Shown: piece by piece, positions 1 through 12,455 of the stretch
Layout of the letters: each line of letters begins with the position of its first letter
How positions within the stretch are numbered: the first letter of the stretch is position 1
Source of the DNA: Blasia pusilla
Lineage: Eukaryota; Marchantiophyta; Marchantiopsida; Blasiales
Reading direction: 5' to 3'
Length of the DNA: 64,000 nucleotides
Assembly: GCA_050084515.1 (NCBI GenBank)
Contig: CM114275.1
Location: 6,944,001-7,008,000, forward strand
Made by a program: the position numbers and the translations under genes
The notes under the pieces: generated by a model
What the model was told of the DNA's origin: nothing
Database searches by the model: none
The model's input: the letters and a program-made list of their open reading frames with translations, nothing else

Positions 1-2500
1 TCAATTTCCAAGTGTATATCATCTTACTTAAATGTACCAATCCCATGTGAAGTAAAATGGAACTTTAACCCAAAACGAAAATTTGATGTCATCTATTTAG
101 CGGCACCTGATAAGACCTTATGAAAATTTTAAAAAATGGTATCCTATTTTTATTTTTTCCAGATAAATTATTTCAAGCTTAAATTTTGTTAACTTGTTGA
201 TAGGAGTTGTACATTGTATAACCAAAAATACTACCAAAACACTTTAAAATTCAACTTCCAACCCAAAGAGCACAATTGATACCATATTTTTTACCGCAGG
301 TTAGGCCCGCGCATGACTTGCATCCTTAAACTGAACTTGCATCTCGACCTAGGCACCAAAAAAATCCGAACATGGCAGTGGTTTGGCATGTCCATTTCCG
401 TGCAACCTAATAAACCATCCCTATTTTACTTTTTGAATTTTTAAAGGATTTCTCCCCTATTTTTTCACGAGATGGCTTTTTTTTTAAATCAGGATGGAGA
501 ATTTTATTATTATTTATAATAATAAAATCAGGATGGATATTTTTTTAATTCAAAAATTATAATAAAAGCGTTTCTTCTAAAAAATGTTCAATTTTTTGAA
601 CATGAGGTCGTCCAAAGAATAGTAAAGAGAGAATAATTTATAGAGAAAATACTGCTGCTATTTTTTCCCTAAATTCTGAAAGGAAGATAGTAAGATAATG
701 AGCAATAATAAAATGATCCAATCCGTGAAAATTTGTATCCTAAAAGCTTCTAAAAAAGCCCATAGGAAACGCCAAGGCATTGAAATACCCTATAGAGTTT
801 GAGAGAAGAGAAGAATCAATTGGGATGACCTAAAGGAATCTGCTCACCCATTTGTTATATTTTTTAGCACTCATCAATGAAAATTTGATATTTTTAAATA
901 TTATTTAAAAATAGAACTCACATTAAATTTTAGGAATTAAACCATCCCATTAGGACAATTTAGGATGTTCTCAAGCCAGCCTTTATCCCCAACGGTTGAA
1001 CATGTTTAATCATGGAAACATAATTATAATTTAAAATTACAAAGCTCTATACAAAGTTGTCTCTTAAAAAAATTCCAAGCTTACCATCTTTAATATTTTT
1101 TCTCATTGGTATAGATTTTTCTTTTCACAAAAAAATTCCAAACACTTTAGTTTTGGGAAATCCAGACATATTTATAAATTTAAAATAAATTTTTTAAGGA
1201 AATTAAGATGGTATTTAAAAAACCATCCCCACTTGTTAACCCACTAATTTTAAACTAGGATAATCATTCAAAGTAGAATTACACCAAAATTTATCATTAT
1301 TTTTCGATGTAAGATATTTTTAATTTCAAATGGAAGAAAATCTAGAGAATGTTAACGTTAAAGTTAGAAAGTTAAAAAATTCCTTATTTAATGCTTGTTG
1401 TCCTCAGTTTTTTTTTTTCATTTGAAAAAAATCTTTGCCTAGTTATGAGTGTTGAAAGACTATACAAAGAGAGATTTTTTTTGTTTGTACTTGCCCAAAA
1501 AAAAAAATCGTGTTTCAAATAAGATTGGAAGCATATTACCTAAAGTTATCGTAAGGATTGGCATAATAAAACTTTAAAGGATCCCAAAGAAATGAAGACA
1601 GAAAGAATTTTATATCCAGAAGCTCCTTTATCTTTTCTTTACTTTCTCCAAATAGCCATTTTTTATGATAGACATAAAATTATATTTCTTTCGAAGGTAG
1701 TAAGAAATTCAGATAAAGGGTTAGGTCTAAAAAATTGTAAATCATCCCAAATAATGATTATTTAAAATTTTCTTCTTCTTGAATAAAAAATGTATAAAAT
1801 ATCGAAACATGAGGGTGGAAAAAGTTATTGAGAGGGAAAAATTTCAATAGAGAGTTATCTTTCTAGTCTTCTTTTTCCTTTTTGGAGTTGATTCTTTTTT
1901 TAATTCCTAACTTTTTCTTTCCATAATCCATTCAAAGCTTCTTAACACAACATAATGCAAGAAATAGTGAGATGAATATGAACAAATCACTGAAATATAT
2001 AACCAAATTCTTGAAACTACAAAGTAGCCTAATCTTTTCGTGTGCTCATAATAAAGCTTTGATTAAATCTGCAAGTGGAAAAAAACTTGACATGCAAAAA
2101 TACGGTACCATGAAACTAGAATTTTGACCTATTTCCTTCTATTCTATTAATAAAATCAAAGAAAATAAGTCCAAATCCCCACATCATGATGCAAAATAGG
2201 ATTATATAATCATAATAATGTCATTCTCGATGAACCTCCTACATCATATTATTATGACTTTTTTGACGTCAAGATCATCAATCTAGGCTTCTCGTCATAT
2301 AAGGGGGCCCTACAGATTAGTGATGCATATTCAAAAGTGGACGTGAATATCCAACAATGCATTTACTCAAAATTATTTATACAAAAAGAGAAATAACAAA
2401 ACTTCTCAAAAAGTTGGTATGAAACTATAAAATATCTACTCTATGAGAACTTTCATCGATTTGCCTCCTTCCTACATGAAAATGAGGCTATCACTTGGTA
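1..2500. other. AT-rich intergenic DNA, no gene seen
   Basis: Strongly AT-rich sequence with many homopolymer runs. I see no open reading frame with coding character, no recognisable RNA gene and no repeat shared with the rest of the window. It is probably old transposon-derived intergenic DNA; that origin is inference only. Confidence 0.6.
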
Positions 2501-2527
2501 GCAAGGTTGCAAGTGGACAAAGTCTGT

Positions 2528-2820
2528 GTCCGTGGACATGTCCATATCTGTGGACTTACGTCCGGCCTATGGAAGGACTTGTCCATATGGGCCCCATCTT
2601 TTCCTTCTTTCTACTTTCCCTTACTTGCCTTCCTGTTCCATAATCCCTCATTTCTTCCTCCCTCCACCTCTACTTCCTCCTCCCTTATTGCTCCACTCAT
2701 CCTTGCCTTGCCTTCCATCAGGGACTATAGGTGTGGGTCCCACCTCTTAAAACCCATGTCCGTGGACATGTCAAGACTTGTCTATCCATGTCCGTCCTAA
2801 GGAAGGACTTGTCCGTTTTT
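2528..2820. repeat. Block bounded by two copies of a ~60-bp direct repeat
   Basis: A segment of about 60 bp, containing a near-palindromic gtccgtggacatgtc core and ending in ggaaggacttgtcc, occurs at 2,528-2,585 and again at 2,757-2,816. The ~170 bp between is pyrimidine-rich. Part of the unit (cctaagga.ggacttgtc) recurs at 3,953. The structure resembles the ends of a small mobile element or a degenerate tandem duplication. The short overlapping ORFs over it have no coding signature. Confidence 0.5.
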
Positions 2821-4041
2821 GTGCAACCATGCTTGGTAGTACTCACATCCTATCTACATTCCAACATTCATATTCAATGAATGTACCCAATGTCGCGACC
2901 CTCATAACCAAATAACACCAAATAGGTGCTAAGCGGAACATTAGAACTCAAGTGTACTCACGCTATGATGATCGTGCTTTGGAGAGGCTTTTGGAGAGGT
3001 CGTCCAAGAGACAAAACGCGGAACAAAGTTGTGCGTTTCATGTATTAGTGGTCGCGACCAAGAAACCTAGACCAAACGCGAGCCAATACTTGAGATGAGT
3101 TGAGTCTTAGAAGGTTGATTGCCAAAGAGGTGAGGTCCAATTTTGGAACACGACTAGCGTTTGGGGAATTTGATTGTGTTTTGGAAAATAACATTTATCC
3201 CCAAGATGCCTTTGGGACAAGTAAGGGCGCGTTAGAAATCTTATCTCAAGACGCTTCCAACGCACCAATGATCTTAACAAATGCATACATACATACTGAG
3301 ATATTGGCCAAAAATGATGAGAGTCCAATCGTTTTCAGATCTTGCAAGTCGGGTGAGAGCAATCGGGTTGAGGGCCAATTGGAGAGGCCCGTGTGTCTTT
3401 CCCTAAATGTAGGGAACCCCGAAGATCCCCATAAGTACTAGTAAGGGAGGAGTCTCTCCAAGATGTCTTGGAACACGAATCCCCACTTTGAGCACCAAAC
3501 GGCATCAGAGAGGCACGGAATGGAACGGGACTTTGGCGTTGGAACTCGAAACCCAAACCTGATGCAAGGAAGTGGACTTTGTATGCCACACTTGGATTCC
3601 GATCCAAGATTCACTTTGTGTAAGTCTCGGTTAGGGACTCATTGGATGTCCATCGGACAGTTGGAACCGCCAGGCGCGAAACGCCGTTTGAGGTTCCTCA
3701 ACCGACCAAAAATTTTGTCCCAAGTCTTACGAGACTTGCATGTGTTGTAAACTGCGAAACTAAGAAGGTTGAGCTTGATGAGAGACCGAGACGAGAACTC
3801 AAAAAGTTAGCCCGCTGATTGATCCAAGATCTGACTAACCATAGTGCGTGTTTGGATGCAGATCAGCGTTGAGAACGTGACCTACTGAACGAACGTTTCC
3901 GCAACAACAAAGATTAAGGTTCAAGGAGAATAGGCGCACGATAATGTTTGGTCCTAAGGACGGACTTGTCTGTTTTTGTGCAACCATGCTTGGTAGTACT
4001 CACATCCTATCTACATTCCAACATTCATATTCGATCAATGT
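2796..4041. repeat. ~90-bp direct repeats flanking a 1-kb insert (repeat R1 copy A)
   Basis: The sequence from cctaaggaaggacttgtccg through tttttgtgcaaccatgcttg, ggtagtactcacatcctatc and tacattccaacattcatatt occurs at about 2,796-2,882 and again at about 3,953-4,041 with only a few differences. Between the copies lies R1, homologous to 13,990-14,965 on the other strand. The flanking repeats are far too long for a target-site duplication, so they are either element termini or a duplication around an insertion. Confidence 0.7.
2940..3945 (+). repeat. Dispersed repeat family R1, copy A
   Basis: About 1 kb, collinear with the reverse complement of 13,990-14,965. Shared landmarks in order are the gctttggagagg segment, gccaaagaggtgag, gattgtgttttgga, aacccaaac.tgat, gccacacttggattcc, gggactcatt, aaggttgagcttgatgagag, gtgcgtgtttgg, and ttcaaggagagtagg-like DNA before the end. 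The ORFs within it differ between the copies and are broken, so the element appears non-coding or long dead. No retroelement protein motif was recognised. Confidence 0.75.
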
Positions 4042-4049
4042 ACTTCTTT

Positions 4050-6500
4050 AACCAAATAGCTCCACTAATTGACTTGATGATAGATCCTCCATTTCAAAAT
4101 CTAAGGTGGATGTAACATAGAACTGCGAGTACCCAACCCATCTTTATCTACATTTTTAGCGCATTCTTCTTCTATCTCGATGGAAAATTTCTTGTCTTTA
4201 GCAAGTAGTTATGTATATATTCCTTTGACAAAGATATCCTAAATGAGGAATGGATATTGTAGGATCCCTCCATCATCTGAGAGCAAGAGATTCAAGTTTC
4301 TTCCATTCATCAATAAGGCCTAGAATGTGAAGTTTTCTGTCCACCTCCACTTGAAGTCTCTCTCACTCTAATAGTTAATATGATAATGGAATCACGTATT
4401 GTACACATTGCAATGTCTTTGGATCCACCATATTTCTCTCCACACCTCTATCTTGGATCTTCCTCTATCTTTTGAAGTACTTCTATAATTTATATGAGAA
4501 TGGAATTTGGCAAACGTAATTCAAGAGTTGGGATGGATATTCCCACAAGAAGTGAAGATGGAAAACATAAGAACACATGTTAGGACAAGCATGTACAACC
4601 AATCTAATCAACTCAAGACATTCTATGCATGTCTTCCACCTAAAATCCGACAAGTTATGCAACTCTAAAGTGATTTTCTTCCAATCGGACCCTAAATAGG
4701 TCATTTTCTCCACTCAATCCATAGTCATAATGGATTTACCCTTATTGGTTACAATGTTGAGGTATGTGTCAATCTTTCCATGAATATCAATCATGTTTGC
4801 CAGCATCCTCTCCAGATTTTGGATTCTCGCTACATTTCTAGCAATTGTCGACCCCCGCCCGTGACATCCTCAATGATTTTCTTGTAATTGCGTTCAAATT
4901 TCACCTTCATCATAGCCCTCACCATCTCACTTTTAAGTTGTTAAAGATGAGATGGCTTTGTCATTCTCACATCATATTTGTCAATCAACTGTTTCTCTTT
5001 CAATTTCGTGAAATCCTAAGTTCCGAAGGTAACTCAAAACAACAGATCTTGCGAGGGTATTTACCTTCAACAAGACGTTGAATATATAGAACCAATTCCC
5101 CAATATCGAAGTAAGACTAATGAAAAATTTAAAAACTACATAGTTTTCTTGCATAAATATCAATGAAGTGGCTAGTACCAAAAGGAAGTAAATCGGGAAG
5201 GTGAAATATGTAATCCTCCCCAATCTAAGAATTTCCTCAAAGTCATAGGAACATGATGGAATAAAGCCTTCAATATGTGTTTATAGTATGTCTCATTCCA
5301 CCTAAAGCTTCTAGGGAACCATTGTTAGTCATTGCAAACTATTCCCAAGGATGGTTTCTAAAAACTCAACATAGTAGAAATTCAAGAACGAAATTTTCAA
5401 CCAAATCAAAAGAATCACTCCAAATGCATTTGTATTCTATATCTTATGTCTAAAAATCCTTGGGAGGCGTTTTTACTCAATACTAACTCTCTCCACATAT
5501 CATTGCTAGGAACTCAAGAGACAAGAAAGTCAAAAAGAGGAAAAAAACTTCAAGAAAAACACCAAATAGTTTGAGCCAAGTGAGAAATGAGAATATGTTA
5601 AAAAAAAGTGTAAAAGTAGATGGTGAAGATCTTACATCCACCTCATGCACTTAGTTTTTTTTTTTTTTTTTTTCCTGTAGCACTTTTGACACAAAAAAAG
5701 GCCTTACAATTTGGATTTTTTTTTCAATTTTTGGGTCTATTTTTCAAAAAATAATATTCCAATATTTGATGGACGTAAAACTTAGAATTTTATCATCTCC
5801 CTAAAGTAGAAATAGATCTCAATCATCCCAACCTTATTTTCCGAGAAACTAAATAACACCTTTTTTTTGTATGAATCTAAATCTCCTCTCTTGATTGTAA
5901 TATTTTTAGTGGAGCAAGATTTGGATGAAAGAAATTCAAGGATCAATTTTTCAAGAAATCCTTGACATTGGGACATATTCTTTATTTTTTTAACCCTAGA
6001 AGATTGTCATGGGCAGCACCACGCTTTGTGCTCAAGTGGTGCCCCCTAGCACTCCACTTTATATGTGCACTTGAGTACACAAATCAAGTGTCGGGAAGAG
6101 AGCAAGCACTATCTTAGGTGCCATACAAGCTTTGGGAGCCCCATTTCCTTTCCAAAAGAGTATAATTTTCTTTTAAAGTTGATTTCAATATTTTGAAAGT
6201 AAACACAATATGGTCATGCTCTATAGCTCTAGATTCGTCTAAATATTAAACGAAAAATTAGCGATAATCACGTAGTTTTTTTCACTTAAGATATATCTTG
6301 CTCCCCTAGCTCCCCAAAAACTTAAGAAATTTTTCCAAAAAAAATTAAGAAAAATATTTAAGTCTTACTTAGGGTGGTAAAAATCACTCTCCTCAAAATA
6401 GGGTTACTTGAGCTCACACTTGGGGGTTAATCAAGCTATATTTTTCCAAAAGAGGAGAAGTAAGTTAATCAAGTAAATTGGGGTTTAGGATGAAATCATG
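4050..6500. other. AT-rich intergenic DNA, no gene seen
   Basis: AT-rich with scattered short ORFs lacking coding character. Runs of T near 5,655 and phrases of retroelement-like DNA occur, but I could not assign any protein motif. Treated as decayed repeat DNA. Confidence 0.5.
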
Positions 6501-6529
6501 TGCTAATCATTACAACCCTACCTAGAAGG

Positions 6530-6720
6530 ATCCTTTGTACGCATATCTTTGTCCTACGCATACACATCAATGGTCACATCCATACAACACATAACATCAA
6601 CCTTTTCATTACATGGAAAGGCTCATACATACATAAAAATACATTCACACATATATATCAACACCATACAATAAAATTAAAGTAAAACTGATTCACACGG
6701 TCAAATTCATTCATTATGAA
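6530..6720 (-). repeat. Fragment of dispersed repeat family R2
   Basis: It contains the R2 terminal signature in reverse orientation (cgcatacacatc followed by catacaacacataacatc). It then shares about 100 bp with 11,440-11,540, including attcacacatatat.tc, catacaa.aaaat.a.agtaaaa and a ctcat/attcac continuation. It is diverged and incomplete. Confidence 0.5.
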
Positions 6721-7700
6721 ACATAATATCTTTAAGCAACATCCACCTTCCACTATGAGGGAATGCGGACTCTAATACTCTACAACCTACAATAAAAAGT
6801 GTCTTCTAGACTCAACACCAGAAATATAGTTTCTTTTGTAAGAAGACAATCTCCTCACCTTACATACAATGGTATAGATCCACCTTTGGATTTACTTTTC
6901 TAAAAACTTCTTTATGTAGTCGTAATGCCTAATGTCTCCATATTTATTATTATGTATCAATTTATTTACCCATAATCCTGGAACACCCTTTAAGAGGCGG
7001 TTCCATTAGTTAATTCAGCTCTTCAACGGGCTGAATGGTATATAAGATTGGGCATATTATATAGCAAGGGGTTCTTTTGCAAGTTTTAAACATGAAACTC
7101 TTTGGAACTTTTTTTCCGTAATTTCCACAAGTTAATTTTAAATTTAGTCATTGAAATTACGAATCTTGTATTAAAAGAAAATCAACGGGAGCATCCAAGT
7201 AAGGTTTAGTAAATAGGTAATTATGCTTGGAACGAAGACTAGGCACGACTCTAAGTCAGGATTCATTTCCTTTGTATGGGTTTTGGTAGCTCTTTTCATA
7301 ATTCTATATGATTTTTTATGAATGCTTCGAAAGCCATATAATTTTTTATCTATCGTTTTTATATGTCTGAATATTACGTTTTTATATTTCTCCTATTGGT
7401 CGAGAATTATTTTGAAATCTTTCACATTTTTAACAATTTCCGTCTAATTTGAGGTCATCAAGTTGATATTTGATATTGTAAAAAACTAATGCGCGGCCTT
7501 CGAGGGGGAGGGGAAATTTTATTATTAAACTCGTATGAAGACACGTGTAAGGGCCGTGAAAAAAGGGTACCACGGGACACGGGAGGCCATTCCATATTTT
7601 TGAATATTGAATTTCCCCAATATTGACCCAATCCATATAAACACGAGGGGAGCGAATTCCACGTGTACATCTTCTTCATGCAAAATGTTACCATGAGACG
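6721..7700. other. Intergenic DNA, no gene seen
   Basis: AT-rich up to about 7,440, then mixed composition with ORFs on the minus strand (7,430-7,707) that overlap in three frames and have no recognisable domain. Nothing supports a gene here. Confidence 0.5.
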
Positions 7701-9740
7701 TTACCAATGTCGGGGAGAACCGGGGTTACGTGTTGAGCTAGCCGGAAGAATGTGAGAATTTCCGATTCAGGTCGTCACTTACCGGCCAAAAACCGAAGGT
7801 TCAGGGAGGGTGTCCTTTGTATTCGTACCTGTTTAGCCGGTTTAGCCGGCTGGAATGAAAAAAACTTCAAAAATTGCCGTCGGATTTGCAGAGACCGGTA
7901 ATGTACCGGTTGTCACGAAAAAACTCCCCGGACTCCGAAACGGTTACCGAAAACTCGGACGTACTCGGGAAAATTTGGAGGGGACCTTCGGGAGACCATT
8001 ATCACCGGAGACAAGTGGAATCACTGTGTCTCGTGACTGCCGTCTGCTCCCAAAAGTTGCGTCCATCGATTGGACGGGAAAGTCTACTGTGGTAGACAAC
8101 GTGGCAGACGAGTGATTCGTTGAGCACGTACTGCGTTGTCGGCAGTAAGCTGGAAGCTACGGACAGATACAGAAAATGCGAGTTTTCAATTCGTTAAAAA
8201 ATATCCGATTAAATTGTTCTCAGATGACTAAACATCGGCAGGATTTCACAAAAGCTTTAAACTGCACAATCTTTCGGGAAAAAAAGGGCTTTGGTTTCAA
8301 AATCCATGCGCTCGTGGGAAAGTATCGGCACCAAAAGAATAATGAAAACTAGTAAGTTGCCCGGGAAACGTGAGAAAGTGTTCAAGAACTAATATATAAC
8401 TCGTGAAGTGATTAAAGATGCACTTGCTCTGCAGCATGCCAATTGCCATGTGTCGGACAGACAGATAGTTTTAAAAAAAAAAAATTTCATAATTAATAGA
8501 GATATAAAGAAAAAATTCGCATAATAAATTCGCCGGGAAACGTCTCTCATTTTCTTTGTCGAAATTGGAAAGGAAACCGGTACGACTTCACAAAGTTTCC
8601 TCCATGCAGGTAATGCAGAAAACCGGTTGGAAGTCAGCTTTCGTGGAGGGTCGCCTTGACCTTTGGAGATCTGCAGCCTCTTTACCCGGCGGTCGACAGG
8701 TCGCATGCCGAGTATCGGTCTGACGGATCGCAGAGCATCTCCGCTAACTAGTGTAGCTGGCATAATGTAGGGAAGACAAGACTGAAAAGTAAACTGAAAA
8801 GGAATTCAACCGTCCAAAGGTGTCGTTGACATTTGGGGTCGCGTTGCGTATGGACGATGGAGTCTGGACGTTGTGCTCCGCGGCTGTCCGCCCGTCTGAA
8901 AAGGAGGCCGGCGGATACAACCTCCGCGATCGCGACGTACCAGTGCGCCGTTCCCGTCGCGGGCGCGGTGGGGACAGTCGGGGGTGAATCGGACGGCGTT
9001 ACTGTTTCCCGGCTCAGTTGTTTCGGAGCTCCGTCCAGCTAATCGCTGTCCAGTGTTCGTGGTCGTAACTCAAGCTGGGCAACCCAGCACAGCACAGCAC
9101 AGCATGTGGATACGGCGTCCCGTGTTCCCGCCCCGCTGGTGGGGCCAGTCGGACGGTGGAGGAACTGCCCGGCAGCGTTCCCCGGCATCCATTCGGGCTT
9201 TACGAGTTTCGACTCTCGAGTGTGTCCGCCACGAGCGGATTCCTGCCGTTTCTGGACAGGCGGATCTCCAATGCCGTCGCTTCGTATGGCGAATCCCCGC
9301 GGGAATTTCACTGTTGTAGTAGTGTATGGCCCAAACTCGAGGGGACCGAGCGGATCCTCGCAGTTGGGCTCCGTCCACTTTAACGGGCTCGACCGAATCA
9401 GCGCGCTGGTTCGGAGAAATAAGTCCGTCGGATATTAGTTCCGAAAATGCACGAAAAATAACCATCGTGCGGGCTTATTAGGGGTGTCAAAGATCCCGTA
9501 TCGAGGGGTTCTTGGGGACCCGGAATTGTCTGAGTCTACGAAACGGGTAGCTCTTTTGAGCTTCCCCTTTTGGTATTCCTCCGGAATTCTCCGTCCCCGT
9601 AGTTTGTGTCAAAAATATACGGGTGTGTGGTTCGAATGTATTTCCGGACCTAATGCGCCTCGTCGTAAAATTGTCGCCCTTCTTCTTCCGGAAGCAAATC
9701 AAGGCTAGTCAAGATATGACACCTTCAACCGGGTGACTCT
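7700..9740. other. GC-richer block of unknown nature
   Basis: Composition changes abruptly from AT-rich to GC-rich near 7,700 and back near 9,740. The block starts close to tgtcggggagaaccggggtt, a TG start of the sort seen at LTR ends, and contains repeated ccggttt/agccgg words near 7,830. Overlapping ORFs occur on both strands at 8,980-9,465, but none shows a known motif and they all overlap out of frame. It is probably an inserted element or a CpG-rich remnant. I did not find a second LTR, a primer-binding site or a polyprotein. Confidence 0.4.
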
Positions 9741-10900
9741 ATCCGGGTTGATCTTTCGCATGCCCTATTGAGAGGGGAAGGTTGTGAGTGGCGAATGGAT
9801 AGGTTCGACGTACGAGAAAAAAAGAGGACGAGAAGATTGTGAGTGGTGAATGGGTAGGGGAATCCACGTGGATAGGTTGAATGAAGAGGAGAAAACATGA
9901 GTTGTTATTACAGGCCGCAAAGATTGTTGGTAACTTGGGGATTTAGACATATTTTTTGGGTTATCGCCACCCCTTTCATTGCCACTATACATTGCTTGTG
10001 GGATAGGCCCTTAATCTTTTAAGGGTTCAGTTGGTATACTTGATTGAATAAAGTTTCCCTCCCTTGTGGTCATGAACTATATCGGAGCTCAATACCATCA
10101 AAACTTGCTTCAGCACTTTTTGTAACTTTTGAGAGGGAGGGGCAAGGAGGATTAGTCTTTTGCACATTGCTGTTGATTGCTAATTTTATAGTTGTAAGAG
10201 GACGTCATAGTAAGGAGCTTCTATTTTTTTGGGATCCTTGTTAAATTTTGATAGGTATTTGTTATTTGTCACGTGACATCGTAAAAAGGAACCTCTATTT
10301 TTTAATCTTTTAAAGGAAAAAAAGTTGCAAGAAAAGTCAATGGGAGAATTCATCAAGAGGACAAAAAATTGGAACTCAAAGAATGGATGAATTACAAGGT
10401 AAAAAAATGGCTAGGCACAACTTTTAGGGTAGAAGAAACCGAAAAATGTTTGGATATTCTATGGACGAATAAGAAAATTCTCAACTTTGATTGCCTAACT
10501 ACTCTCTGATCCTAGGTTTTTAGGCATTCTTTGAAGATCCAAAATCTAGTACTAAAAAATTTCGAAAGATAGAAATAAAAGGATGCATATATGGGTTTTG
10601 ATATATCTCCAAGTCAAGTGATCTCTACGTGCACCTTGGCGGTAACCTACACTTAAGAATTGAGTAAATGGGCTTCATCAAGCCATGCTCTTATCTCCCT
10701 TTAGTCTCTCTTTGTTTGTGATATGTTATTTTTCATCCTCTCTAATGGCTAAGACTACATCCATATATCTAATTCTTAAAGCTGATGGTGATATTTCCTA
10801 AGATTACCTAAGTTAATCTATCCTCATGCTCTTAAATGGTAACAACCAAGATTAAAAACCACTAAATATCAATAGGCCAACATAATTAGTAAAGATATCC
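9741..10900. other. AT-rich intergenic DNA, no gene seen
   Basis: No recognisable coding, RNA or repeat feature apart from general resemblance in composition to the flanking retroelement relics. Confidence 0.5.
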
Positions 10901-11079
10901 TCATCTCCTACTTGTGCCCTAATTTCATCTATTTGCTCTCCGAGAAACCCAAACCCAAACCATTGTCTCCAGTTAAATTGATTATAGTTAAATAACCCTA
11001 ATTAAGTTATTCATGCTTAATTGACTAACCTTGATTAAGCACCAAATAGAAGTAGATCGACCTTGCACCTCTAGTACTC

Positions 11080-11265
11080 TACATACTCTATTTGAACGTA
11101 GAACACACAATTATGGGCAAGCTTAATGCTACTAATATAAACTTCATGTATTGAAAATGGTCTAAAGTTCCTAATATCAATCTCAACAAGTAATCAATGA
11201 ATTGATACTTGCTCATAATTTGAATTGGCCGCTCCTTTGTGCTTGATCTTTGTTCATGAGAAAGC
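11080..11265 (-). mobile_element. Degenerate Ty1/copia RNase H fragment
   Basis: On the minus strand the frame reads KGAANSNYEQ, then after disruptions YISSIKLAHNCVFYVQIEYVEY-like residues. This matches the copia RNase H pattern EYRGAANA...LYCDNQSAIKLAHNPVFHARTKHIE in order. Stops and frameshifts interrupt it. The surrounding DNA (10,920-11,260) is collinear with 11,990-12,370, so the two are copies of one family. No intact polyprotein is present. Confidence 0.65.
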
Positions 11266-11369
11266 AATTATAAGCTGCTTCTTTGAAACTCATGTTATAA
11301 TCACACTTCCCAATATGAAGATAGAATCTAATAGACCCATAGGAAGAGTGCTATCAAACACTCTTCTTG

Positions 11370-11540
11370 GTTGTGCGCAACCACATCGCTACAAAATCCA
11401 CATCGTCGATCACATCTACACACCACACAACATTGATCTTCCCAACACGAGTCCATCCACTCATAAACAACTTATTCACACATATACATCGAGATCATAC
11501 AACAAAATCAGAGTAAAAATGACTCATATGACGTAAAACT
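11370..11540 (-). repeat. Fragment of dispersed repeat family R2
   Basis: Shares gcgcaaccacatcgctaca, cacacaacattgatc and the attcacacatatacatcgag...agagtaaaaatgactc stretch with 6,530-6,720. The first part is the R2 terminal signature in reverse orientation. Confidence 0.45.
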
Positions 11541-11559
11541 CCACTCCTCAAACTACATT

Positions 11560-11900
11560 GGCATATTGAGCAATGTAGATGCGGGCTCAGGGGAGAGCTC
11601 ATGGACTAGCTCAGATGAGGGCCACCGTTACCCGAGCGTCATGTTTGTGGATTTTTTTGGACTTATCCATTTCCATGCAACCTTGCTCATAGCAGAGGGT
11701 GGAGCATTGATTCGGGCGGGCTGAGCCCGCACCTCTTTTGTGGCCCGCGTAGAGCCCTTGGCCCGCATGGTGAGCAAGGCCTACCCTATGCGGGCTATGA
11801 GCCCACCATATAGGCCCTAAATCCATCATGCGGGCCCTGCCCGATCCAATGGGGGCCCAACCTTCCCTACGGACCTATTGCCACGTGTATCCTGAAAGCA
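11560..11900. other. GC-rich low-complexity patch (gggcccgc words)
   Basis: Repeated gcgggc/gcccgc words (gcgggctgagcccgc, ggcccgcgt, gcgggctatgagccc) make many small local foldbacks. An ORF on the minus strand (11,611-11,829) simply reads through these words. No gene is supported. Confidence 0.4.
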
Positions 11901-11989
11901 TAATTGATGGGATACAACTCACACACCACCATGGAGAATGAAATTTTGCAATGAGAGAATGAGTGGAGGCTGGTCCCCTTCTCAATTAT

Positions 11990-12375
11990 ATAGGGTATGT
12001 ACAAGCAACCCTAACCCTAACCATAGTCTTAAGTTAAACTAACTATGATTACCTAACCCTAATTAAGATAATAGTGCTTAACTAACTAACCAAGGTTAAG
12101 CTTTCCTACTTCGTGTGAGTATCAAATATAACAGTTCAGGTGTCCGATGAGCTTAACTATAACTCAGTCTTCAATACTTCCCCTCAAGCTCATACCGAGC
12201 TTTCTTCGAGCATGAAACATAGGGTTATTAGCAAACTTGATGCTATTAATAATGTCTGCATATATTCTACTAGGTCCTAAGTTACTGACATCAATCTCAG
12301 TAGCCATACCGCGTCATATGCTGCATTGGTTGCTCCTCTGTACTGCACTCAATATGCCTCAGTCACTCCATATGT
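11990..12375 (-). mobile_element. Degenerate Ty1/copia 3' fragment with RNase H
   Basis: The minus strand reads VQYRGATNAAYDAVWLLRLM, then after a break and frameshifts IKFANNPMFHARRKLGMSL-like residues. These are the two best conserved blocks of copia RNase H. Stop codons lie between the blocks, so the copy is dead. The downstream end carries aaccctaaccctaacc near 12,008 and is collinear with 10,920-11,080. Confidence 0.75.
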
Positions 12376-12455
12376 ATCAATGATCAATTTTGGCATGCGC
12401 CTAAACACCTCTATCAAACTCTCACCCAATCTCCATTGGAATTCATGTAGATTCT

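Noticed and set aside
8980-9465. Overlapping 110-131 residue ORFs on both strands as genes
   Set aside because: Three frames on plus and two on minus are open at once, which is expected for GC-rich non-coding DNA. No motif was recognised.
12005-12025. Interstitial telomere-like repeat aaccctaaccctaacc
   Set aside because: Only two to three short units of a 6-bp type, inside the copia-related repeat. Plant telomeres use a 7-bp unit. Likely incidental.
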